DNA from: an uncultured Oscillospiraceae bacterium
GTDB lineage: Bacteria > Bacillota > Clostridia > Oscillospirales > Acutalibacteraceae
Assembly: GCA_900543555.1 (NCBI GenBank)
Contig: UQRL01000031.1
Span: forward strand, 1-28,580
Direction: 5' to 3'
DNA length: 28,580 nt
A model generated the notes under the pieces. That model saw only the letters and a list, made by a program, of their open reading frames with translations, did not search any database and had not been told where the DNA came from. Each line of letters opens with the position of its first letter. The first letter of the stretch is position 1. The position numbers and the translations under genes are program-made. Shown piece by piece: positions 20,709 through 28,580 of this stretch.

Positions 20709-21887
20709 TCAGCCGTTTGTTTCCGCGGCGTTTGCCATATCCTGAAAAAATTGGCAGATGGCCTGGTGGGCAGCGCCCAGAATGGGCCCGCTTTTCCCCA
20801 GGGGGGAGAGCACAACCTCCTCCGCGTGGGTGATGGGCAGCACCATTTTCCCCAGAATGTCGGGCATGTAATAGGGCAGGGCGGAAAGAAGCTCGGAGCT
20901 GATGACAATGACCTGGCAGTCAAAGATGAAGATGATGTTGGTCAGCCCCACGGCCAGGTAGGTGATGAAGCGGTCCAGAACCTGCCGCGCGGTGGGGTCC
21001 TGGCGGCGGATGAGGTCCGCCAGCTCTGGAATGGAAGAAATGGGTTGGGAGAGCACAGAGTTGGCATAGGCGATCAGGGCGCCGTCGGAGCAGTACTGCT
21101 CCCAGCAGCCATATTTGCCGCAGGAGCACTGCACGGGCTCGTCAAAATTGATGGTGTGGTGGCCGATGGCGTTGGCAAAGCCGTGGAAGCCCCGGAACAA
21201 CTCGCCGTTGGTGATGAGCCCCACCGAGATGGAGTCGCCAATGTTGACCATGGCCAGGCTTTGCAGGCACTCCCCCGTGCCGCTGATCAGTTCCTGCTGG
21301 GCCAGGGCGGCCAGGTTGCCGTCGTTGTCCAGGGAAACCGGAACCTGGTAGCGCTCTGCCAGCAGGCTGCGCAGGTCCACGTTCCGCCAGCCCCGCCGGG
21401 GAATAAAGCGGATCAGCCCGGACAGGTCCACCACGCCGTGGACAGCCACCCCCATGCCCACCAGCCCATATTGGGAGACGGGCATCTGGGCCAAAAGCCT
21501 GTCCACCGCATGGCACACCCGCTCATACACCCGGGGGAAATCCTCCCCCTGGGTGGGGAACTGCTCCCGGGCCAGGACGGTCTCTCCCGAGAGGTCCGTT
21601 AAAATGGCCTGAACCCGGCTGATATCAATGTCCAGGGCCACGGCGCAGCCCGCCCCGTGGAGGGGGGAGAGGAGGATGGGTTTGCGCCCCCCTTCCGAGT
21701 GGCCCAGCTCGGTTTCCATCAGCAGCCCGGCGTCAATCCACTCCTTGACAATGGTGGAAACCGTGGCCTTGTTCAAGCCGGTGCGGCGGCCGATGTCCGC
21801 CCGGCTGATGGGGTAGTTCCCCAGCACCTGCCGCATAATCTCCCAGCGGTTGGCTGCCCGGATGTCCTTTGTCTGCGTGATTTTCAT
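20709..21887 (-). CDS. ROK-family transcriptional repressor
   Basis: The 392-aa protein has an N-terminal MarR-like winged helix (ISRADIGRRTGLNKATVSTIVKEWIDAGLL) followed by a ROK sugar-kinase-like domain with VALDIDISRVQAILTDLSG, GDSISVGLITNGELFRGFHGFANAIGHH and the zinc motif CSCGKYGCWEQYC. NagC/XylR-type ROK regulators bind sugars or sugar phosphates and release DNA. The ATG at 21887 is used; its ribosome site is weak. The -10 of its promoter lies within a dyad TTCTAA/TTAGAA (21927-21958) in the divergent space with the MIF-like gene, suggesting autoregulation and control of that gene. It may also act on the convergent operon. Confidence 0.9.
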   Translation of the reverse strand: MKITQTKDIRAANRWEIMRQVLGNYPISRADIGRRTGLNKATVSTIVKEWIDAGLLMETELGHSEGGRKPILLSPLHGAGCAVALDIDISRVQAILTDLSGETVLAREQFPTQGEDFPRVYERVCHAVDRLLAQMPVSQYGLVGMGVAVHGVVDLSGLIRFIPRRGWRNVDLRSLLAERYQVPVSLDNDGNLAALAQQELISGTGECLQSLAMVNIGDSISVGLITNGELFRGFHGFANAIGHHTINFDEPVQCSCGKYGCWEQYCSDGALIAYANSVLSQPISSIPELADLIRRQDPTARQVLDRFITYLAVGLTNIIFIFDCQVIVISSELLSALPYYMPDILGKMVLPITHAEEVVLSPLGKSGPILGAAHQAICQFFQDMANAAETNG

Positions 21888-21926
21888 GGCGGATCGCTCT
21901 TTTCTGCTTTGGGCACTGCCCAATTG

Positions 21927-21958
21927 TTCTAAAATGGATTATACTATATTTGTTAGAA
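21927..21958. promoter_or_regulatory. Candidate ROK operator over the divergent promoter
   Basis: TTCTAA (21927-21932) and TTAGAA (21953-21958) are symmetric about 21942, with further partial symmetry inside. On the minus strand TATAAT (21938-21943), the probable -10 of the ROK gene, lies at the centre. The AT-rich core contrasts with the GC-rich flanks. Confidence 0.5.
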
Positions 21959-21961
21959 AAG

Positions 21962-21992
21962 TTCCAGGGCCCTGGGAAAAGAGGCCCTGGAA
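21962..21992 (+). promoter_or_regulatory. Stable hairpin in the leader of the MIF-like gene
   Basis: TTCCAGGGCC and GGCCCTGGAA form a perfect 10-bp stem with an 11-nt loop. It ends one base before the AAGGAGG of the next gene and could protect the mRNA 5' end or affect ribosome access. Confidence 0.5.
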
Positions 21993-22008
21993 GAAGGAGG
22001 TCTTTATT

Positions 22009-22356
22009 ATGCCTTGCATCCAAATCAAGACGAACGTGCAGGTTTCCAACGAGACGGCCCAGACGGTGAAAAGCCAGCTGGGGCGCATCATCACCCATCT
22101 GCCCGAGAAGACGGAGGACTGGCTGATGGTCACCCTGGAGGACCAGTGCCGCATGTGGTTCCGGGGAGAGAGCGCCAAGCCCCTGGCGATTGTAGAGGTG
22201 AAGGTGTTCGGAAACAAAATTGACAGAGAGGGCTCTGAGCGGATGACACAGGAGGTGTGCGCCCTGTTCCAGAAGGAGCTGGGCGTAGACCCCAAGGATC
22301 TGTATGTCCGCTATTTGGCCTCTCCTGACTGGGGCTGGAATAACGGGAATTTCTAA
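22009..22356 (+). CDS. MIF/D-dopachrome-tautomerase-like protein
   Basis: The 115-aa protein matches the macrophage migration inhibitory factor family in length and pattern. Pro2 follows the initiator Met (MPCIQIKTNV), the proposed catalytic base of MIF and other tautomerases; Lys34 is near the position of the active-site Lys. The end YVRYLASPDWGWNNGNF parallels the YINYYD..NVGWNNSTF end of animal MIF. Known members tautomerise phenylpyruvate or dopachrome; bacterial roles are mostly unknown. The ATG follows AAGGAGG. There is no signal peptide, but MIFs leave cells without one. It is a single-gene unit divergent from the ROK repressor. The closer 4-oxalocrotonate tautomerases are about half this length and do not fit. 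Confidence 0.85.
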   Translation: MPCIQIKTNVQVSNETAQTVKSQLGRIITHLPEKTEDWLMVTLEDQCRMWFRGESAKPLAIVEVKVFGNKIDREGSERMTQEVCALFQKELGVDPKDLYVRYLASPDWGWNNGNF

Positions 22357-22368
22357 ATGCTGAACAAG

Positions 22369-22444
22369 AAAACGCCTGCTGCCCAAGGAGGCCTCCCTTT
22401 TGGAGAAAGGGGGAACCCCTCCCTGGCGAAGCAGGCGTTTTTTT
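22369..22444 (+). terminator. Terminator of the MIF-like gene with a long insert
   Basis: AAACGCCTGCT (22370-22380) and AGCAGGCGTTT (22430-22440) pair, followed by TTTT to 22444. The 49-nt loop holds GGAGGCCTCC and GGGG/CCCC units, like an intergenic repeat placed in a terminator. Confidence 0.75.
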
Positions 22445-23341
22445 GTGGAACTGTGAAAGCGCAAAGAAAATCAAGTTGGCGGCTCTGTTGCTGGCTGGCG
22501 CCATGCTGCTCACGGCGTCCGCTGTTGGGACGCGGGCACGGACACTCCCAACATCATGCCGCCCACTCTGTGCGCCCTGCTCTCTGGCGTGGACTGGCGC
22601 GAAACGGGGTACCAGGACGTGGGCCTGCCGGACCATCAGGCCAAAATCGACCAGGCCATTGCCGATGGGTTCTTCTCCCAGCCGGACCACCATGCGCCCG
22701 GCCTGTTTATGAGCATGGGAAATCTAGGTTCCATGAACGCGGGCCATGTGTTTGGGATGAGCTCCACAAACTGCGCCAGCCTGTCCCAGGGCATGGTGCG
22801 GGGCCGCCGCCTGGTGCAGGAGTACCTGCGCTTTTACCAGAAATACTATGACCTTCCGAAGCTCCAATTGGTGACCACTGCGGCCATGATGGGCATTCGG
22901 GAAAGCCGCCGGGTGATTTGCGATTACCGGCTGGTGCTCCAGGACTTTTTGGATGAGGCGGTGTTCCCCGATGAGATTGGCCGTTACAGCTACAACATTG
23001 ATATCCACGCCAACACGGTGGGGCTGGATGACTATGAGCTGTTTGAGAAGGAGCACACCACCTACCGCTACAAGCCCGGCCAGAGCTACGGCATTCCCTA
23101 CCGCACCTTGCCGGTAAAGGGCTTTTCCAATTTGCTTACCGCTGGGAGGAGCATCTGCACAGACCGCTACATGCAGTCCTCTGTGCGGGTGATGCCCGGG
23201 TGTTACATCACCGGCCAGGCGGCTGGCACCGCCGCGGCAATCTGTGCCCTGGAAGAGATGGACGTCCACCAGGTGCCGGTGGCAGAGGTTCAGAAAAAGC
23301 TGAAGAAGCTGGGCGCTTATTTGCCCAATTTCCAGGAATAA
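22445..23341 (+). pseudogene. Remnant of an FAD-dependent oxidoreductase joined to a lipoprotein-type signal sequence
   Basis: From about 22526 to 23341 one frame encodes the C-terminal part of a FAD_oxidored-type flavoenzyme (MPPTLCALLSGVDW, then NIDIHANTVG, GIPYRTLPVKG and the FAD-site stretch GCYITGQAAGTAAA). The N-terminal GxGxxG half is missing, leaving about 260 of roughly 430-450 or more residues. Just upstream, in a different frame, KLAALLLAGAMLLTASA (about 22470-22520) looks like a secretion signal of an unrelated lipoprotein. No promoter or ribosome site is seen, and the MIF terminator lies directly in front. A deletion that fused two genes out of frame explains this. A short expressed protein from ATG 22556 cannot be excluded. 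Confidence 0.7.
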
Positions 23342-23362
23342 ACAGGCCCCCTGTGAGAAAGA

Positions 23363-23409
23363 GCCCGCCGCCCTCTCAAAGCAAAGAGAGGGCGGCGGGC
23401 TTTTGTTTT
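23363..23409 (+). terminator. Strong terminator between the pseudogene and thiC
   Basis: GCCCGCCGCCCTCTC and GAGAGGGCGGCGGGC form a perfect 15-bp stem with an 8-nt loop, followed by TTTTGTTTT. It probably also ends the convergent thi operon, although the minus-side T-run is weak. Confidence 0.85.
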
Positions 23410-23425
23410 AGTGTAAAGGCACGGG

Positions 23426-24733
23426 TTACAGAATGTCGATGTACTCCCCGCTCAGGGCCTTGTTCATGCTGCGCACGGCGCAGAACTTGCCGCACATGCT
23501 GCAGGTGTCGCTGTGGTCGTCCTCGGGCTTGCGGCTGTCCCGAATGGCCCGGGCGGTCTCGGGGTCCAGGGCGCAGGCGAACTGGGCTTCCCAGTCCAGG
23601 GCACGGCGGGCGTTGGCCATCTTGTCGTCTATCTCCTGGGCGCCGGGGATGCCCTTGGCGATGTCCGCGGCGTGGGCGGCGATTTTCGAGGCGATGATGC
23701 CCTGCTTCACGTCCTCCACGTTGGGCAGGGCCAGGTGCTCCGCCGGGGTGACATAGCACAGGAAGGCCGCGCCGCTCATGGCCGCCACCGCCCCGCCGAT
23801 GGCGGCTGTGATGTGGTCGTACCCCGGGGCGATGTCCGTCACCAGGGGGCCCAGCACGTAGAAGGGCGCCCCCATGCAGATGCTCTGCTGCACCTGCATG
23901 TTGGCCGCCACCTGGTTCAGGGGCACATGGCCGGGGCCCTCCACCATCACCTGGACGTTGTGCTCCCAGGCCCGTTTGGTCAGCTCGCCCAGACGCACCA
24001 GCTCCTCAATCTGGCACACGTCGGTGGCGTCGGCCAGGCAGCCGGGCCGGCAGGCGTCCCCCAGGGAGATGGTCACGTCGTGCTGTTCGCAGATGTCCAG
24101 AATCTCGTCGAAGTGCTCGTAGAAGGGGTTTTCCTCCCCGGTCATGGTCATCCAGGCGAACACCAGGCTGCCGCCCCGGCTGACAATGTTCATCTTCCGC
24201 TTGTGGCGGCGGATCTGCTCAATGGTTTTGCGGGTGATGCCGCAGTGCAGGGTGACAAAGTCCACCCCGTCCTCCGCGTGAAGGCGCACCACGTCGATGA
24301 AGTCCTGGGCGGTGAGGGTGCCCAGGTCCCGCTGGTAGTGGATGACGCTGTCGTACACCGGCACGGTGCCAATCATGGCGGGGCACTCGGCCACCAGCTT
24401 TTTCCGGAAGGGCTGGGTGTCCCCGTGGGAGGACAGGTCCATGATGGCCTCGGCCCCCAGGTCGATGGCGCTCTGCACCTTTTTCATCTCGATGTCATAG
24501 TCCTTGCAGTCCCGGGAGACCCCCAGGTTCACGTTGATTTTGGTGCGCAGCATGCTGCCCACGCCCTGGGGGTCCAGGCAGGTGTGGGCCTTGTTGGCGC
24601 AGATGGCCACCTGGCCTTTTGCCACCAGCTCCATCAGCTGCTCCAGGGGCATGTGTTCCTTCTCCGCCACGGCCTTCATTTGTGGGGTGGCAATGCCCTT
24701 GCGGGCGGCGTCCATTTGGGTGGTGTATTCCAT
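23426..24733 (-). CDS. thiC: Phosphomethylpyrimidine synthase ThiC
   Basis: The 435-aa ThiC converts aminoimidazole ribotide to hydroxymethylpyrimidine phosphate with SAM. The C-terminal cluster motif C411-x2-C414-x3-C418 (CSMCGKFC) is present, followed by AVRSMNK. Diagnostic blocks include [40 protein letters not shown] and [12 protein letters not shown]. It is the short form, lacking the long N-terminal extension of enterobacterial ThiC. AAGGAGG precedes the ATG by eight bases, three bases after thiD. Last gene of the thi operon in the window. Confidence 0.97.
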   Translation of the reverse strand: MEYTTQMDAARKGIATPQMKAVAEKEHMPLEQLMELVAKGQVAICANKAHTCLDPQGVGSMLRTKINVNLGVSRDCKDYDIEMKKVQSAIDLGAEAIMDLSSHGDTQPFRKKLVAECPAMIGTVPVYDSVIHYQRDLGTLTAQDFIDVVRLHAEDGVDFVTLHCGITRKTIEQIRRHKRKMNIVSRGGSLVFAWMTMTGEENPFYEHFDEILDICEQHDVTISLGDACRPGCLADATDVCQIEELVRLGELTKRAWEHNVQVMVEGPGHVPLNQVAANMQVQQSICMGAPFYVLGPLVTDIAPGYDHITAAIGGAVAAMSGAAFLCYVTPAEHLALPNVEDVKQGIIASKIAAHAADIAKGIPGAQEIDDKMANARRALDWEAQFACALDPETARAIRDSRKPEDDHSDTCSMCGKFCAVRSMNKALSGEYIDIL

Positions 24734-24736
24734 AGG

Positions 24737-25534
24737 TCAGTCCTCCTTGTGGGTTCTCAGTGGATAGGCGTGGTCTAAGGGGCCGCTGCCGTGGCCCAGG
24801 TCCAGCATGGCCGCCAGGGCCCCGGAGAGGTACTCCTTGGCCGTTGCCACGGCGGTTTCCAGGTCCTGGCCCTTGGCCAGGTTGGCGGCAATGGCGCTGG
24901 AAAGGGTGCAGCCGGTGCCGTGGGTGTTGGGGTTCTCGATGCGCTGGCCCAAGAACCACCGGCCCTGCCCCTGGCAGTACAGGTAGTCGTTGGCGTCGTT
25001 GAGGCTGTGGCCGCCCTTGCACAGCACGGCGCAGCCGTAGGCGTCCCCCACGGCTTTGGCGGCGGCCTCCATGTCCTCTGGGGTGTGGATGTCCCGCCCG
25101 GAAAGGGCCTGGGCCTCGGGGATGTTGGGCGTCACCACCGCGGCCAGGGGGAACAGCTCTTCCCGCAGGGCGGCGGCAGCGTCGCTTTCCAGCAGCCGGG
25201 ACCCGCTGGTGGAGACCATCACCGGGTCCACCACCACGTTCTGGGCGCCGTACTGGCGCAGCTTCTGGGCGATGACGCGGATGAGCCCCGCCGAGGACAC
25301 CATGCCCACCTTCACCGCGTCGGGCCGGATGTCCTGGAACACGGCGTCAATCTGCTGGCCTAAAAACTCTGGGCCCACCTCTAAAATGTTGGTGACGCCC
25401 AAGGTGTTCTGCACGGTCAGCGCGGTGATGGCGCACATGGCGTACACGCCGTTCACGGTCATCGTTTTCAGGTCCGCCTGGATGCCCGCCCCGCCGCTGG
25501 GGTCGCTTCCGGCAATGGATAGGCAGGTGTTCAT
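24737..25534 (-). CDS. thiD: Hydroxymethylpyrimidine/phosphomethylpyrimidine kinase ThiD
   Basis: The 265-aa ribokinase-fold protein phosphorylates HMP and HMP-P for thiamine synthesis. It begins MNTCLSIAGSDPSGGAGIQADLKTM, the ThiD signature, and has DPVMVSTSGSRLL, the anion-hole/catalytic segment NTHGTGCTLSSAIAANLA and a normal length. Its ATG overlaps the thiE stop by four bases (ATGA), and AAAGGAGG precedes it. It supplies HMP-PP to ThiE from the ThiC product. Confidence 0.96.
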   Translation of the reverse strand: MNTCLSIAGSDPSGGAGIQADLKTMTVNGVYAMCAITALTVQNTLGVTNILEVGPEFLGQQIDAVFQDIRPDAVKVGMVSSAGLIRVIAQKLRQYGAQNVVVDPVMVSTSGSRLLESDAAAALREELFPLAAVVTPNIPEAQALSGRDIHTPEDMEAAAKAVGDAYGCAVLCKGGHSLNDANDYLYCQGQGRWFLGQRIENPNTHGTGCTLSSAIAANLAKGQDLETAVATAKEYLSGALAAMLDLGHGSGPLDHAYPLRTHKED

Positions 25535-26181
25535 GCTTTCCCCTCCTTTACAGTGCGCTCTGCCAGGGCACGCAGCTCCCGGCAGGCGGCTTCGATGTCC
25601 GGCTGGGAGAAGATGGCGGAGACCAGGGCAAAGCCGTCCATGCCGCCCCCCGCCAAGGCGGGCAGGTTCTCCCGGCTGATGCCCCCAATGGCCACGCAGG
25701 GGATGGACACGCTGGCGCAGATCTCCCGCAGCTGCCCCGTGGTGATGCGGATGGCGTTTTTCTTGGTGGGGGAGGGGAACACTGCCCCCACCCCCAGGTA
25801 GTCCGCCCCGGCGGCTTGGGCGGCCCGGGCCTGTTCCACGGTTTTGGCTGTGGCCCCGATGAGGAAGCCCTTGCCCGCCTGGCGGCGGATCTCCGCCACC
25901 GGCTGGTCCTCAATGCCCACGTGGACGCCATCAGCCCCGCTCTTCAGGGCCACCTCCAGGGAGTCGTTGACGATCAGGGGCACGCCGTAGCGGTGGCACA
26001 GGGCTGTGGCCTGGGCGGCCTCCCGAATATAGTCCAGCCGGGGAAGATCCTTTTCCCGCAGCTGCACCAAGGTGGCGCCTCCTTTCAGCGCGGACTCTAT
26101 CTGTTCCAGCAAAGTCTGCCTGCCCACCCAGGCCCGGTCCGTCACGGCGTAGAGCAGCAGGTTTTGGGCGGTAAAGTTCAT
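25531..26181 (-). CDS. thiE: Thiamine-phosphate synthase ThiE
   Basis: The 216-aa TIM-barrel enzyme joins HMP-PP and thiazole phosphate. The conserved blocks are intact: VQLREKDL, VNDSLEVALKSGADGVHVG, GVGAVFPSPTKKN and AIGGISRENL. The ATG at 26181 is chosen; the open frame continues upstream only through the tenI-like gene on the same strand. Start and stop each overlap the neighbouring genes by four bases. Compared with the next gene upstream, this is the copy with full catalytic features. Confidence 0.95.
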   Translation of the reverse strand: MNFTAQNLLLYAVTDRAWVGRQTLLEQIESALKGGATLVQLREKDLPRLDYIREAAQATALCHRYGVPLIVNDSLEVALKSGADGVHVGIEDQPVAEIRRQAGKGFLIGATAKTVEQARAAQAAGADYLGVGAVFPSPTKKNAIRITTGQLREICASVSIPCVAIGGISRENLPALAGGGMDGFALVSAIFSQPDIEAACRELRALAERTVKEGKA

Positions 26182-26783
26182 TCTCCCGCCTCCTTTCTCA
26201 GTTGGCCCACAAGGCGGGCCGGGTCGGGGGCGGTCATCAGGCCGCTCATCACGCAGGCCCCGGCGGCCCCAGCCTGTTTCACTTGGGCGATATTCTCCGG
26301 GCCGATGCCTCCAATGGCGTACACGGGCAGGGGGGAGGCATGACACACCTGTGCCAGCAGCTCCACACCCCGGGGGGGCAGGCCCGGCTTGCACCCGGTG
26401 GGGAAGATGTGCCCCAGCGTGCCATAGGAGCACCCCAGCTCCGCCGCCTCCCGCACGTCCTCCAAACTGTGGCAGGAGGCTCCCAGCGTGGGAAATTCCC
26501 CTCTCTCCGCCGGGGTCAGCTCCCGCAGCCGGGGGAGGGGCAGGTGCAGGGCGCGGGCGCCCAGCTCTCTGGCTGTCTGGGGGAAGTTGTGCACCACGCA
26601 CTCTGTTCCATACCGGCGGCAGAGGTCCAGCGCCTGGGCGGCCAGGGCTTTGTACGCCGGCTCCGGCAGGTCCTTTTCCCGCAGGAGGATCTTGTCCACC
26701 CCGGCGGCCGCCACCCGCTCCAGCTGGGAGAGAAAGTCATTGGGGCACAGCGCCCTTGCGGTGACGCACACGATCTCAAACAT
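26178..26783 (-). CDS. TenI-like thiazole tautomerase/second ThiE paralogue
   Basis: The 201-aa protein is a ThiE paralogue (ILLREKDLPEPAYKALA, GCSYGTLGHIFPTGCKPGLPPRG, YAIGGIGPENI). It lacks ThiE active-site features: the VND block is replaced by VVHNFPQTA and the GVH(V/L)G block by ALHLPLPR. This is the pattern of TenI, which tautomerises the thiazole phosphate made by ThiG. Its place between thiH and thiE fits that task. The ATG at 26783 overlaps the thiH stop by eight bases; its own stop overlaps the thiE ATG. Confidence 0.82.
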   Translation of the reverse strand: MFEIVCVTARALCPNDFLSQLERVAAAGVDKILLREKDLPEPAYKALAAQALDLCRRYGTECVVHNFPQTARELGARALHLPLPRLRELTPAERGEFPTLGASCHSLEDVREAAELGCSYGTLGHIFPTGCKPGLPPRGVELLAQVCHASPLPVYAIGGIGPENIAQVKQAGAAGACVMSGLMTAPDPARLVGQLRKEAGE

Positions 26784-28035
26784 AGAGGTAATCGTTGAGG
26801 ACGGGCTGCAAGCCCTCCTCCGCCATGTCCTGATACATTTGGGAGAGGCTGCGCTCGTCGCTGATCTCAAACTGCTCGTCGCCCGTTTCCTCGGCCTCCT
26901 TCCCCTGGTACTTGCTCTCGTGATCCCCGATGCCGGTGCTCACCCCGGCGGAGACTTTGGTGGCCGCGATGCGCACAATGCCGTTGCGGAAGGCGGCGTT
27001 CTCCCGGGAGGAAACGGTGATGCCCACAAAGGGCAAAAAGATGCGGTAGGCGCACAGCACCTGGCACAGCTGGCGCTCGCCCACGTCCAGGGGATTGATC
27101 TTGTCGTTGTTGATGATGGGCCGCAGCCGCGGGCAGGAGAGGGACATCTCCGCCGCGGGGTACTTCCGCTGGAGGTAGTAGACGTGCAAGGCGCTGGCCA
27201 GGGCGTCCTTGCGGAAGTCCGCCAGGCCCAAAAGGGCGGAGAAGGCCACGCCCCGCATGCCGCCCCGCAGGGCCCGCTCCTGGGCGTCGAAGCGGTAGGG
27301 CCACACCCGCTTGTGGCCCATCAGGTGCAGCGTCTCGTACTTGTCCCGGTCGTAGGTCTCCTGGAACACGGTGACGTAGTCCGCCCCGCATTCGTGAAGG
27401 TAGCGGTACTCATCCGTATTCACCGGGTAGATTTCCAGCCCCACGTTGCGGAAGTACTTCCGGGCCAGCTTGCAGGCCTCGCCGATGTACTCCACGGAGC
27501 TCATGGAGCGGCTCTCCCCGGTGAGGATGAGGATTTCCTCCATGCCGCTTTGGGCAATGACCTCCATCTCGTGCTCAATCTGCTCAAGAGAAAGCTTCAT
27601 CCGGTGGATGTGATTGTAGCAGTTAAAGCCGCAGTAAACGCAGTAGTTCTCGCAGTAGTTGGCGATGTACAAGGGGGTGAACAGGTACACCGTGTTGCCG
27701 AAGTGCTTTTTGGTCTCCAGGCAGGCCCGCTGGGCCATCTCCTCCAAAAAGGGCTCGGCCGCCGGGGAGAGCAGGGCCTTAAAGTCCTCGATGGTGCAGG
27801 TTTCGTGCTCCAGGGCGGCCCGCACGTCCCGGGCGGTGTACTGGGCGTAGTCGTAGCTGTCCATCTGGGAGAGCACCTTCTCCATCACGTCGGAGTGGAG
27901 CACCTCCATGCCGGGCAGGTATTCCAGGTGGCTCTTCCGGGAGGAGGGGTCCGTCTCCAGCCGGTGCTTTTTCTCCAAAGCCTGGGGGGAGAGGAATTCA
28001 GAGTCGATCAAAAACTGGTTTTCCCGCTGTGCCAT
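26776..28035 (-). CDS. thiH: 2-iminoacetate synthase ThiH (radical SAM tyrosine lyase)
   Basis: The 419-aa ThiH cleaves tyrosine to dehydroglycine (2-iminoacetate) and p-cresol for thiazole synthesis, the anaerobic alternative to ThiO. The radical SAM motif C128-x3-C132-x2-C135 (CENYCVYC) is present, as are ILTGESRSMSSVEYI and YVTVFQETYDRDKYETLHLMG. It is about 40 residues longer than E. coli ThiH, mostly at the N-terminus. It lies 12 bp after thiG. It is a sister in mechanism to HydG, which also cleaves tyrosine, but the context and the absence of HydG's C-terminal cluster segment favour ThiH. Confidence 0.94.
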   Translation of the reverse strand: MAQRENQFLIDSEFLSPQALEKKHRLETDPSSRKSHLEYLPGMEVLHSDVMEKVLSQMDSYDYAQYTARDVRAALEHETCTIEDFKALLSPAAEPFLEEMAQRACLETKKHFGNTVYLFTPLYIANYCENYCVYCGFNCYNHIHRMKLSLEQIEHEMEVIAQSGMEEILILTGESRSMSSVEYIGEACKLARKYFRNVGLEIYPVNTDEYRYLHECGADYVTVFQETYDRDKYETLHLMGHKRVWPYRFDAQERALRGGMRGVAFSALLGLADFRKDALASALHVYYLQRKYPAAEMSLSCPRLRPIINNDKINPLDVGERQLCQVLCAYRIFLPFVGITVSSRENAAFRNGIVRIAATKVSAGVSTGIGDHESKYQGKEAEETGDEQFEISDERSLSQMYQDMAEEGLQPVLNDYLYV

Positions 28036-28047
28036 GATAACGCCCCC

Positions 28048-28580
28048 TCAGTCCCGCAAAAAGCCCGTCAGGGGGTCAGAGGCGCTGGCGCCCCGGGCCA
28101 GCACCCGCCCCAGCCCGGAGAGGTACGCCTTGCGGCCCGCCTCGATGGCCTGGCGGAAGGCGGCGGCCATCAGGGGCAGGTCCCCGGCGGTGGCCAAAGC
28201 GGTGTTGGCCATAATGGCCGCGGCGCCCATCTCCATGGCCTCGCAGGCCTGGGAGGGCCGGCCGATGCCCGCGTCCACAATGACGGGCAGGTCGATCTCG
28301 TCAATGAGGATCTGGATAAAGTCCCGGGTGGCCAGACCCTTGTTGGAGCCGATGGGGGAGGCCAGGGGCATCACGCAGGCGGCCCCGGCGCTGACCAGGT
28401 CCCGGGCGGCGTTTAAATCGGGGCACATGTAGGGCATCACCACAAAGCCCTCTTTGGCCAGGATTTCCGTGGCCTTAATGGTCTCCTGGTTGTCGGGCAG
28501 CAGGTACTTGGTGTCCCGCATGATCTCAATTTTCACAAAGTCCCCGCAGCCCAGCTCCCGGGCCAGGCGGGCAATGCGCA
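28048..28580 (-). CDS. thiG: Thiazole synthase ThiG, 5' part outside the window
   Basis: The visible 177 codons run off the right edge. They match the C-terminal two thirds of ThiG, which builds the thiazole phosphate from deoxyxylulose phosphate, ThiS thiocarboxylate and dehydroglycine. Blocks seen are [43 protein letters not shown] and [30 protein letters not shown]. The catalytic lysine would be in the missing N-terminal part. No start is assigned; a GTG at 28536 is internal. First visible gene of the thi operon; thiS and thiF, and any TPP riboswitch, would lie beyond the edge. Confidence 0.95.
   Translation of the reverse strand, partial: RIARLARELGCGDFVKIEIMRDTKYLLPDNQETIKATEILAKEGFVVMPYMCPDLNAARDLVSAGAACVMPLASPIGSNKGLATRDFIQILIDEIDLPVIVDAGIGRPSQACEAMEMGAAAIMANTALATAGDLPLMAAAFRQAIEAGRKAYLSGLGRVLARGASASDPLTGFLRD

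Noticed and set aside
18332..20923. 863-codon open frame on the minus strand
   Set aside because: It runs antisense to the small barrel protein, SDR and RibD-C genes, which show clear family motifs. His/Val/Gly-rich composition is typical of a shadow frame.

Overview
The window looks like chromosomal DNA of a GC-rich, anaerobic gut-type Clostridium relative (Oscillospiraceae/Ruminococcaceae-like). The evidence is a HydE maturase for [FeFe]-hydrogenase, an oxygen-sensitive ThiG/ThiH thiazole route, AAGGAGG-type ribosome binding sites, sigma-A promoters, dense GC-rich coding, and an AT-richer mobile element set into it. The assignment to a family is inference from gene style, not a database match.

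Layout. (1) 1-1.7 kb, minus strand: a TM1266-type small regulator and hydE, with a long structured leader that ends in an intrinsic terminator. (2) 1.7-5.1 kb: a degenerate sigma-54-type regulator and a cytoplasmic BNR/sialidase-like protein (minus), divergent from a DapA/NanA-type aldolase (plus). (3) 5.31-13.13 kb: an integrated mobilizable element of about 7.8 kb. It carries a large serine recombinase (minus), an SLH-CAP surface protein, a candidate small RNA, a 77-aa HTH protein, an origin-like region with a 64-bp palindrome, a DUF961 protein, an FtsK/TcpA-type coupling ATPase, an oriT-like inverted repeat and a MobT/Rep_trans relaxase. (4) 13.13-14.1 kb, minus: ssrA (tmRNA) and smpB. (5) 14.3-20.7 kb, plus: two NCS2-like permeases, a cysteine-containing flavodoxin-like oxidoreductase, a small dimeric-barrel protein, an SDR and a RibD-C reductase. 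These look like one uptake-and-reduction operon for an unidentified, perhaps heterocyclic, compound. (6) 20.7-23.4 kb: a ROK repressor divergent from a MIF-like protein, then a decayed FAD-oxidoreductase fragment. (7) 23.4-28.58 kb, minus: thiG(partial)-thiH-tenI-like-thiE-thiD-thiC.

Most interesting point. The recombinase gene ends at a 7-bp sequence (TCCACCA) that is identical to the 3' CCA end of the tmRNA gene at the other end of the element. This suggests integration at the tmRNA 3' terminus inside the recombinase's own 3' coding end. In the integrated state the recombinase frame has no stop codon before the next terminator hairpin, which is probably the old ssrA terminator. Its mRNA would then be a non-stop message, which is the substrate of the tmRNA gene it has entered. 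If the two ends are joined as in a circle, the frame gains 24 codons and a TGA inside the loop of a terminator that at present serves tmRNA. Integration would thus swap terminators between recombinase and tmRNA and might switch recombinase stability by tmRNA tagging. The junctions and the frames are read directly; the regulatory meaning is inference.

Two further loci also lack an obvious described counterpart: the permease/reductase operon, and the structured leader in front of the TM1266-hydE pair.
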